DNA from: Stigmatella ashevillena
GTDB lineage: Bacteria > Myxococcota > Myxococcia > Myxococcales > Myxococcaceae
Direction of reading: 5' to 3'
NCBI RefSeq assembly: GCF_028368975.1
Contig: NZ_JAQNDM010000002.1
Span: forward strand, 6,380,425 to 6,444,424
Length of the DNA: 64,000 nucleotides
Shown: positions 1 to 6,834 of the stretch, piece by piece
Layout: each line of letters begins with the position of its first letter
Position numbering within the stretch: position 1 is the first letter of the stretch
Program-made: the position numbers and the translations under genes
Notes under the pieces: model-generated
Database searches by the model: none
What the model was told of the DNA's origin: nothing
Seen by the model: only the letters and a program-made list of their open reading frames with translations

Positions 1-557
1 GTCTCCAGCATCACGCGCAGCAGCTTGGGCAGAAAGGTGTCCAGGTTCTCTGTGCCGAGCGCCGCCTCGGAGATGCGGTCGAGCGCCACCAGCGTCCGCT
101 CGCGCGCCTGGGCATACCGGGAGACGGCGGCGGCCACGGCCTCGTCGAACGTGCGGTTGAAGGACACCAACTCGCGCATCGCCAGCGCCATGGACTCGGC
201 GCCACCCGACTTCACGTAGTCGCCGTAGAAGTGGAGGATGCACGCGCGCAGCAGGGCGTACTCCTCGGCGACTTCATCCAGGTCATAGCCCGAGTCCAGC
301 CGGTCCAAGGCGTGGAGCTCCGGCATGTCCTCGAGCGAGGCAGTCCCGCCGGTATGCACCGTCTCCACCACATTGGCGATCCGCTCCAGGAGATCCGGCA
401 GGTGATCCAGGAGCCGGGGCCGGGAGAGCCCTTGGGCATGGGGGAGTTGGCGGACTGAGTTCTCCCAGTTCTTCAGGATGTGAGTGTGCTGATTGCGGAT
501 GAACGCCCCCAGCGGCAGGGACGGAGGGGCCACATCAGAAGTTTCGTTGTTATCCAT
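1..557 (-). CDS. Sensor protein with RsbRD-type N-terminal domain (partial, 3' end outside window)
   Basis: The minus strand reads open from an ATG at 557 to the left edge, giving the first 185 residues of a longer protein that begins MDNNETSDVAPPSLPLGAF. The region from about residue 20 to 140 has the layout of the RsbRD/RsbT co-antagonist N-terminal domain: a helix with ILKNWENSV, then a DHLPDLLERIANVVE helix and DEVAEEYALLRACIL. In myxobacteria this domain usually precedes GAF or PAS and histidine-kinase modules, so a cytoplasmic sensor kinase is likely, but the catalytic part is not visible. No convincing ribosome site precedes the ATG. It is divergent from the repeat protein at 699. The family call is from motif memory and the kinase assignment is inference. 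Confidence 0.7.
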   Translation of the reverse strand, partial: MDNNETSDVAPPSLPLGAFIRNQHTHILKNWENSVRQLPHAQGLSRPRLLDHLPDLLERIANVVETVHTGGTASLEDMPELHALDRLDSGYDLDEVAEEYALLRACILHFYGDYVKSGGAESMALAMRELVSFNRTFDEAVAAAVSRYAQARERTLVALDRISEAALGTENLDTFLPKLLRVMLE

Positions 558-698
558 GGACTGAGCTGTCAACACGCGCCCCGCAGGGGATCCGGTGGCC
601 TCCTGGCGGCGGGTTTCCGAGGGGATGCTGGAGAGGCAGGAGGGCCTTCAGGGGAGGGGGGGCTTGACTCAGCGGACGGCTTCACGGAAGGGAGCGGG

Positions 699-2270
699 AT
701 GCGCTCTCTTCTCTCTCAGGTGGTTCTCCTCGGAAGCGCGCTCGCCGCGTCCTCCGCCCTCGCCGAACTGCCGGATTACACCCTGCAACTCCAGGCGCGG
801 ATCAACCTGGCGGGCAATCCCTCCGGGGCCTACAACGTGGAGCCGGGCAACCTCCTGCCGGGCAGCTACCATGTGCCCCTGACCCTGGATCGGCAACTGG
901 CATTCCGGTTGTCCATCACGCCCGAGGGGCGCCGTGCCCTGTGGTGGGGACAGAACGGGGTGGGCTCTCGCCTCTACCTGCTTCCGGACTTGGGGGAAGA
1001 CACGATCTCGAGCGATCCGGGCCTCAATTCGCGGGGCGACATGGCCTTCGCGGTGACTTACTCCTCCCGCAACGGCATCTACCTGCTCAACGCGTCGGAC
1101 CCCACCCAGGTGCGCATCGTCCGGGATCCGATTGGCGCGAACAGCTGGGACACGTTGGACCTCAACGAGGCAGGGCAGTTGGGCTTTCGCGTCAGCTTCT
1201 CCGGGGTGGGCCGCGCCCATGTGCGCTTGACGCCCTCGGGACGGGGCTATGCCACGGAGTACCTCGCCAAGGAGCAGGGGGTCGATCCGGCGAGTCCTTA
1301 CTTCTACCTTTATTCGCCAGGGTTCAATGACCAGGGGCAGATCGCGGGGGTGGTGGATTTGCAGTCGGTGGGGTCGGGCATCCAGGAACTGCATGTCTGG
1401 GACTTCGAGGGGATTTCACAACGCATTGCCGCGTCGGTGGCCGTGGATCCGGCGTCGCCCATCTACCGCTTCGCCTCGGTGCAGCCGGCCCTCTCCAACA
1501 CGGGCAAGGTGGCCTTCCTGGGGACGTTCCGGGACGCACAAGGGCGGAATTTGACCACAGTCTGGCTGTGGGATGGTGCCGCCTTGAAGGTGCTGGCCCA
1601 GAACGGCCAGGACGGCATCAAGGAAGTGGAGTTCTTCCCGCCGGACATCAATGACAAGGGGGTGGTGGTCTTCCGCGCGTTCGACAGTGCGGGGATGCGC
1701 GCGGTGTGGGTCAGCGATGGTGAGGTGAAGAAGCGCGTGGTGTCCGAGCACGACATCATCCCCTCGGATGTCGGCGATGCGCGCGTGGACCAGGAGACGC
1801 CCACCTCGCCGGTGTTCGGCGGTTCGCCGAAGATCAACGCCCGGGGGGATGTCACGTTTGTCGCGGGGTTGGCCCCGCCGGACAACGACCAAGAGGAATG
1901 GGGCTCTGGCATTTATGTCGCGCAGTCCTCGCTGCCCCCTCCCAGCCCGCCGGATGGAGGAGTGGATGGCGGCACGGATGGTGGCCCAGATGGGGGAGAG
2001 ACGCCGGATGGCGGTCCGGATGGAGGGTTCGATCTGGACGGAGGGCTCGACCTGGACGGAGGCTTCCAGGAGACGCCCGATGGCGGCACGGGGGACGGAG
2101 GGGGAACGCCTTCGGACGCGGGTGGAAACGCTGGGGATGCGCCGGAGTCCGAGCTGGCAACGGGCGGCTGCGGGGGATGCCAGTCGGCGTCGGCGGCTTC
2201 TCTCTGGCCGTGGATGATGTGGGGGATTGCGCGCCTGCTCACCGCGCGCCGCCGCGGCGGACGGCCGTAA
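699..2270 (+). CDS. Secreted NxxGxxAF tandem-repeat protein with MYXO-CTERM-like anchor
   Basis: This is a 523-residue exported protein. The ATG at 699 follows GGAAGGGAG and opens a clear Sec signal peptide (MRSLLSQVVLLGSALAASS, cleavage near ALA-EL); the reading frame stays open further upstream, but that part is not signal-like. The body carries repeated NxxGxxAF-type units (LNSRGDMAF, LNEAGQLGF, FNDQGQIAG, LSNTGKVAF, INDKGVVVF, INARGDVTF), a beta-propeller-like repeat known from surface proteins. A low-complexity DGG/PDGG linker follows (about residues 415-480). The C-terminus has GGCGGCQ, a hydrophobic stretch with WPWMMWGI and an Arg-rich end (ARRRGGRP), the layout of the MYXO-CTERM sorting signal. 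Cell-surface display is therefore expected; ligand and role are unknown. Confidence 0.85.
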   Translation: MRSLLSQVVLLGSALAASSALAELPDYTLQLQARINLAGNPSGAYNVEPGNLLPGSYHVPLTLDRQLAFRLSITPEGRRALWWGQNGVGSRLYLLPDLGEDTISSDPGLNSRGDMAFAVTYSSRNGIYLLNASDPTQVRIVRDPIGANSWDTLDLNEAGQLGFRVSFSGVGRAHVRLTPSGRGYATEYLAKEQGVDPASPYFYLYSPGFNDQGQIAGVVDLQSVGSGIQELHVWDFEGISQRIAASVAVDPASPIYRFASVQPALSNTGKVAFLGTFRDAQGRNLTTVWLWDGAALKVLAQNGQDGIKEVEFFPPDINDKGVVVFRAFDSAGMRAVWVSDGEVKKRVVSEHDIIPSDVGDARVDQETPTSPVFGGSPKINARGDVTFVAGLAPPDNDQEEWGSGIYVAQSSLPPPSPPDGGVDGGTDGGPDGGETPDGGPDGGFDLDGGLDLDGGFQETPDGGTGDGGGTPSDAGGNAGDAPESELATGGCGGCQSASAASLWPWMMWGIARLLTARRRGGRP

Positions 2271-2459
2271 CGCGGCAGACTGTTTCACGCAGATGGTGGG
2301 TCCGGCGCTACTCCACATCGCTCGGGCTGTGGGGGAGGCTCGATTTGACGCGCTTGCTTTCAGGGTGCCGCCGCGCCCGGGCAGGGGGTCCCTGGACAGG
2401 TTGAAGCCAGACATGGGATGGAAGGAAGCGACACCTTCCCGGATGGAGAGTCGAGACGG

Positions 2460-4151
2460 ATGGCCCGTACCCATTTGATGAGCCTGGTCCTGAATGCATT
2501 GCGTACTGCCCGGAGGGCGCAAGCCGCCGGGGTGCCGGTGGCCGAGTACGCGGCGATGCAGCAAGAGCGCTCCCGTTTCAACCGACGCTCCTTCCTCCAT
2601 TTGACTGCCGGGGCCGCGGGGGCCGCGACGCTTGCGGCCTGCGGAGACGACGGCGGCTCGTCTCCGGGGGATGTGGTCATCGTGGGAGGGGGCACGGCGG
2701 GCCTGCACTGTGCCTACCGGCTGAAGCGGTTGGGGGTCGATGCCCAGGTCTATGAGGCGTCGAAGCGGGTGGGCGGACGGATGTTCACGGCGCGGAATGT
2801 CTTCCCGGAGGGCCAGACGGCCGAACTGGGCGGGGAGCTCATCGATACCGGCCACCTCACGATGCACGATCTGTCTCAGGAGCTGGGCATCGAGCTGTTG
2901 GACTTCGAGCAGGAAGACCCCGAGATGTCGCGGCTGGTGGCCCTGTTCGACGGGGAGCGGCTCACGCAGGAGCAGATCCTTCAGGGGTTCGCGCCCATCG
3001 CGGAGCGCATCGACGCGGCCTTGGCGACGCTGGACGATCCCGAGGAGTACATCACCTACCGGACTCCCAATGGGGCCCAGGCGCTGGACCAGCTCTCGCT
3101 GAGCGCGTGGATGGATGTGGCGGACATCCCCGCGTCGGACCCCGTGCGCAAGCTCATCGAGTTGGCCTATGTGGGTGAGTTCGGCTTGGAGGCGGATGCC
3201 TGCAACAGCCTGAACCTGCTGACGTTCATCTCCACGGACACCAGCCGCTTCGAGCTGTTCGGCGAGTCGGACGAGCGCTACCGGGCGAAGGGGGGCAATG
3301 AGCTCTTCCCGCAGCGGCTGGCGGAGCGGCTGGCGCCGGGGCAGATCCACCTGGAGCACCGGCTGCGCGCGGTGAAGACCCTGTCGGATGGCCGGTACCA
3401 GCTCACCTTCGACGCCGCGGGGCGCTCCCAGGAGGTGAAGGCGGACCATGTGGTGTTGGCCCTGCCCTTCTCCGTGCTGCGGGAGGTGGACCTGCAAGTG
3501 GCGTTGCCGGAGGTGAAGCGCAAGGCCATCCGGGAGTTGGGTTACGGCACCAACGCGAAGCTGATGGTGGGCTTCGCCGCGCGTCCGTGGCGCGACGGCT
3601 TCAAGTCCGATGGCAGCACGTACACGGACGTGGGCTACATGCAGACGTGGGAGACCAGCCGACAGCAGCCGGGGGTCTCTGGCATCATCACCAACTTCAC
3701 GGGCGGCAAGAAGGGCATTGCCGTGGGCGAGGGGTCGACCGACGCGCAGGCGGCGGCTTTCCTGGAGGGCTTCGATCAAGTCTTCCCGGGCGTGCGGGAA
3801 GTCGCCAACGGCAAGGCGGCGCGGATGCACTGGCCCACCCAGGAGTTCACGCGCGGCAGCTACTCGGCCTACAAGGTGGGCCAGTACACGACGATCTCGG
3901 GCGCGGAGATTGAACGGGTGGGCAACCTGCACTTCTGCGGCGAGCACACCAGCCTGGATGCGCAGGGCTTCATGGAAGGGGCCGCGCTCACCGGAGCGAT
4001 GGCCGCGGCCGAGGTGGCCGGGGACCTGGGGCTCCATGTGGAAGAGGCCCTGGGGCCCGGCGCACGCATCATGGCGCGGGCGCAGTCGGCACGGGTGCAC
4101 GGGCGCTGGCTGGACGCCGCCCGGCGGTCCTCGCGTCGGCGCGCGGGCTGA
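2460..4151 (+). CDS. Tat-exported flavin monoamine oxidase family protein
   Basis: This 563-residue FAD enzyme belongs to the flavin amine oxidase family, which oxidises amines to imines. Residues 41-48 (NRRSFLHL) with the following Ala-rich stretch ending in LAAC form a Tat signal, possibly a Tat lipoprotein. The FAD-binding GxGxxG appears as VVIVGGGTAGL near residue 75, followed by a VGGRM element; the C-terminal FAD loop has LHFCGEHTSLDAQGFMEGA. I chose the ATG at 2460, giving MARTHLMSLV; an upstream in-frame ATG at 2418 is possible. Substrate is not predictable: monoamine, amino-acid and polyamine oxidases share these motifs. It is a single-gene unit, convergent with the HipA-family gene and separated from it by a GC-rich hairpin. 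Confidence 0.85.
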   Translation: MARTHLMSLVLNALRTARRAQAAGVPVAEYAAMQQERSRFNRRSFLHLTAGAAGAATLAACGDDGGSSPGDVVIVGGGTAGLHCAYRLKRLGVDAQVYEASKRVGGRMFTARNVFPEGQTAELGGELIDTGHLTMHDLSQELGIELLDFEQEDPEMSRLVALFDGERLTQEQILQGFAPIAERIDAALATLDDPEEYITYRTPNGAQALDQLSLSAWMDVADIPASDPVRKLIELAYVGEFGLEADACNSLNLLTFISTDTSRFELFGESDERYRAKGGNELFPQRLAERLAPGQIHLEHRLRAVKTLSDGRYQLTFDAAGRSQEVKADHVVLALPFSVLREVDLQVALPEVKRKAIRELGYGTNAKLMVGFAARPWRDGFKSDGSTYTDVGYMQTWETSRQQPGVSGIITNFTGGKKGIAVGEGSTDAQAAAFLEGFDQVFPGVREVANGKAARMHWPTQEFTRGSYSAYKVGQYTTISGAEIERVGNLHFCGEHTSLDAQGFMEGAALTGAMAAAEVAGDLGLHVEEALGPGARIMARAQSARVHGRWLDAARRSSRRRAG

Positions 4152-4167
4152 GTTTCTCTGGGAACGG

Positions 4168-4191
4168 GGGCCGTGCCCGCAGGGGCGGCCC
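4168..4191. terminator. Hairpin between convergent amine oxidase and HipA-family genes
   Basis: GGGCCG at 4168-4173 pairs with CGGCCC at 4186-4191, and GCCC/GGGG inside can extend the stem. It lies in the 47-bp gap between two stop codons. There is only a weak T run (CACGTTTC), so a bidirectional GC-rich terminator is an inference. Confidence 0.45.
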
Positions 4192-4198
4192 TCACGTT

Positions 4199-5500
4199 TC
4201 AGACAGGCGATTGGCGGATGAGGCGGTCGACGGCCTCACCGGCGTGAAGGCATCGCTCCCGGAACGGGTCGCTGAGCTCGGACGAGGACGCGAGCGTGCT
4301 CCAGTATTCCCGCGCGCAGCGCGCGGCGTGCCCCCAGACGTCGAGCGTGTCAGCCGACGGGGGGGCAGGAACGAACCGATGCTCGGAGAGGCTGGTGCCT
4401 TGGGGCGCGAAGACCATCGGGAGCATGTCGTAGACAGGCGCGAGCCGGAACTTCATGGGTCCCTCCACGAAGAAGGAGAGATTGCCCAAGTGCCGGTCGG
4501 TGTTGCCGATGAGCTGTCCGAAGGTGTCGAGCCAGCGCACTCGCCAGGCGTCCTCCGGGCGGATGTGCTGTCCGGACAGAAGTCCCTGGGCAACCCGGGT
4601 CCAGGTGCCGCCGAGGCCAAGGTATTCGTTGTCGATGGCGCGGAGGGACAGCAGGGGCCTTCGTCCTCGAAGGCCCACCCTGTCGAAGCGGTTCACTTCC
4701 ATGAAACGGTACGCCTCGACGTCCAGCCACTGCGAGGTTGCGGCGGCGAGGCCCGCGGCCCGAACCGCGTCCAGCGCCAGGCTCTCGCAGACGAGCAGGT
4801 CCCTCCACCGCCGTGCAGCCGCGCCGTCATCGCCCCCCGCGAACTTCACGACGACGTGCCGGTCTTCAACAGAGGTCGCGAACTTGGGCTGCTCGCCGCC
4901 CGCGGAGGAACCGGGCGGCCTCGAAAGGGCAGCTTGCGCCATCTGGGGATAGTCGCTCCGGGAGGCAGGAGGGGGCGTCTCCGCGAGAAACCGATTGAGC
5001 GACTCATCGCCGATGATGAGATCCCCTACGCAATCCTCCCCGCGCAGGGCCAATGCCAGGAGCGCTTGGTCTTCCGTCCAGTCTTGGGGGCGCGGGGGGA
5101 GCCCCAACTCCGGGTAGCGTGCCGCGAAGCTGCGGCCGATGTAGCCCTGAGGGGCCATGTCCTCCGCGAAGGGGGGGAATCCGTCGAAGAGTTCAGAGGG
5201 TCCCTCCTGCCGGGCAAGCCAGTGACGGCGTTGCGTGAGAAAGTGAAGCAGCCCGTATGGGTGGATCCTCCCCGCCTCGTCGATTCGGTAGACAGGGACC
5301 TGGGTCCCCAGGTGAAGCAGCGTCCGGGTGCGTGCATACCGGGTCTGACGTCCGGCCCCCATCCGGCAAACGCGCGAGCCCGCCGCCGTGATGAGCCTCG
5401 ACACGGTGGGCTGAGAGACCTCGAGCTGCTTGCCAAGGTCACTGGCCCGCGCTGTGGGCAGGAGATCGAGCGCCTCCAAGAGGTGGTTCACGGAAGTCAT
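4199..5500 (-). CDS. yjjJ: HipA-family kinase toxin with fused N-terminal HTH (YjjJ type)
   Basis: This 433-residue protein matches the single-gene HipA-family layout in which the DNA-binding part is fused to the kinase. Residues about 15-40 form a winged-HTH (DLGKQLEVSQPTVSRLITAA). The kinase part has the GGEQPKF nucleotide-loop motif (201-207), VVVKF with Lys219 for ATP binding, the NTDRHLGN catalytic motif (333-340) and PVYDML with Asp358 for metal. HipA kinases phosphorylate translation-related targets such as glutamyl-tRNA synthetase and cause growth arrest; the target here is unknown. No separate HipB antitoxin lies next to it. It sits 62 bp downstream of mcrC on the same strand. The start has no obvious Shine-Dalgarno, which suggests weak or leaderless translation. 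The 5' flank is AT-rich and carries a candidate operator. Confidence 0.85.
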   Translation of the reverse strand: MTSVNHLLEALDLLPTARASDLGKQLEVSQPTVSRLITAAGSRVCRMGAGRQTRYARTRTLLHLGTQVPVYRIDEAGRIHPYGLLHFLTQRRHWLARQEGPSELFDGFPPFAEDMAPQGYIGRSFAARYPELGLPPRPQDWTEDQALLALALRGEDCVGDLIIGDESLNRFLAETPPPASRSDYPQMAQAALSRPPGSSAGGEQPKFATSVEDRHVVVKFAGGDDGAAARRWRDLLVCESLALDAVRAAGLAAATSQWLDVEAYRFMEVNRFDRVGLRGRRPLLSLRAIDNEYLGLGGTWTRVAQGLLSGQHIRPEDAWRVRWLDTFGQLIGNTDRHLGNLSFFVEGPMKFRLAPVYDMLPMVFAPQGTSLSEHRFVPAPPSADTLDVWGHAARCAREYWSTLASSSELSDPFRERCLHAGEAVDRLIRQSPV

Positions 5501-5562
5501 GGCGCGGCTGAATCATAGCCTGAATAGAAAGCTGCATAGATTCTCCAAGGTTAACTACCTGT

Positions 5563-6834
5563 TTATATTGGATATTTCGAGTTCGACATCTCGAACGGTG
5601 AATGGATTTTGGGTGGGTAGACGCTGGTCGGGGTGGGCAGCGGAGGGCTCCCCAACCAGGACACGAGGCGCTCAGCGGTGGATTCCAGGGCCCGGCCCAG
5701 CGTGGCGGCCGGGCCTCCCAAGGGGACCTTCACCACGCGCACCTGGCTCGTGCGGCCGAAGGTCGTCAGGTTCAAGGTGGTCTCTTCTGGCACCCTGCCG
5801 AGGGCGGGCAGGACCAGCGCGCCTTGGTGCGTTCCTACGCACGCCAGATAGGTGACGAGCTGCTGGAAGTCGTCCGCCGGTGGCAACCCCTCCGCGGGGA
5901 ACTTGTACTTGGCGTCGATGACGAGGCGCGCCCGTTCCTGCTCGATGACGACGTCCGGGATGAGGGTGAGCCGTCCTTCGGCGTCCAACGTGAGGGGGCG
6001 CTGGGCGTGGCACATCAGCCCTCTGGCTGCTGCGGCCTGGGCCAGCGCCCGGGTGACGGCGGCTTCGAAGAGGGGCGCCAACCGGAGGACGAAAGAAGCG
6101 AGCGGGTGGGTCCCGGGCATGGCCTGCACGCCGGTGCTCTCCAGGATGAGGCGCGCGAGCCCGAGGGCGGGCCGATACGCGGCGAAACGGCGATCCGAGG
6201 CCAGCAGGGTCTCTGCGGCCTGGAGCTCTGCCCGTGCTTGCACGCCGTCCAGCGTGGCCGCCAGTGCCCGGGCACGCGCGGCCACGGGAGGGCCGAAGAT
6301 CCTCGCACGCTCCATCACCCGCAGCGCCGCGAGCAGCAGGCGGTTGGGCGCCACGTCCCGGGTGAACTCATCGAACCGGCAGGTGAGTTGGTGGCGATGC
6401 GTCGGCGGTTGGGCGATGTCCCTGCCCACCAGCCACCGCCCCCGGAGGACCGACTGCACCGCCTCCTCTTCCCGGTAGCCGTGCACCCAGCCCCCGCGCG
6501 CCAACCGCTCCACGCGGCGCACGTAGAGTGTCCCCAACAGGGGAAGCAGCTCTTCCGCCCCGGCCATCCCCACGAGGTCCTCACCCCAGGAAAAGCCCTT
6601 CGCGGCGGAGTCGGCCAGCGCGAGCAGGTGCAGGGAGGGCACCTTGGACCGCAGGTGCAACACCCCTCCCGGGAGGGCCACCATCCCCGCGACCCCGTGT
6701 GTCCGCAGGCGGAAGCCTCCCGCCGAAGGCTCGGCCGTGAGCGCGGAGCCCAGGTGCGACTGGGCGGCGAGGAGATCCTCGGCGGAGAGCGGCAGCTCGG
6801 CCCACTCCCACTCGGTGAGCACCCACGGGCTCAT
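5563..6834 (-). CDS. mcrC: McrC-family nuclease subunit of an McrBC restriction system
   Basis: McrC is the nuclease partner of the McrB GTPase and cuts DNA carrying modified cytosine. This 423-residue protein has the family's beta-rich N-terminus, a central helical region (RFDEFTRDVAPNRLLLAAL, residues 153-171) typical of McrC, and a C-terminal PD-(D/E)xK nuclease core: Asp294 in IPDVV, and Asp307 and Lys309 in VIDAKYK. Length is slightly greater than E. coli McrC. Its ATG overlaps the mcrB stop by 4 bp (ATGA), so the subunits are translationally coupled. The extreme C-terminus (EMSNSKYPI) is encoded by unusually AT-rich sequence that also serves as upstream DNA for the HipA-family gene, hinting at a junction of separately acquired segments. 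Confidence 0.93.
   Translation of the reverse strand: MSPWVLTEWEWAELPLSAEDLLAAQSHLGSALTAEPSAGGFRLRTHGVAGMVALPGGVLHLRSKVPSLHLLALADSAAKGFSWGEDLVGMAGAEELLPLLGTLYVRRVERLARGGWVHGYREEEAVQSVLRGRWLVGRDIAQPPTHRHQLTCRFDEFTRDVAPNRLLLAALRVMERARIFGPPVAARARALAATLDGVQARAELQAAETLLASDRRFAAYRPALGLARLILESTGVQAMPGTHPLASFVLRLAPLFEAAVTRALAQAAAARGLMCHAQRPLTLDAEGRLTLIPDVVIEQERARLVIDAKYKFPAEGLPPADDFQQLVTYLACVGTHQGALVLPALGRVPEETTLNLTTFGRTSQVRVVKVPLGGPAATLGRALESTAERLVSWLGSPPLPTPTSVYPPKIHSPFEMSNSKYPI
5581..5596. promoter_or_regulatory. Inverted repeat, candidate autoregulatory operator of the HipA-family gene
   Basis: GTTCGA-CATC-TCGAAC is a perfect inverted repeat with 6-bp arms. It lies in the AT-rich segment that forms the last codons of mcrC, about 80 bp upstream of the HipA-family start at 5500. 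HipA/B systems bind palindromes upstream of their own genes, and this protein has its own HTH. The assignment is inference. Confidence 0.35.

Noticed and set aside
1416..4100. Long minus-strand open frame opposite the repeat protein and amine oxidase
   Set aside because: High GC leaves the antisense frame open; the translation is Arg/His/Pro-rich and without recognisable domains, while the plus strand carries two well-supported genes.
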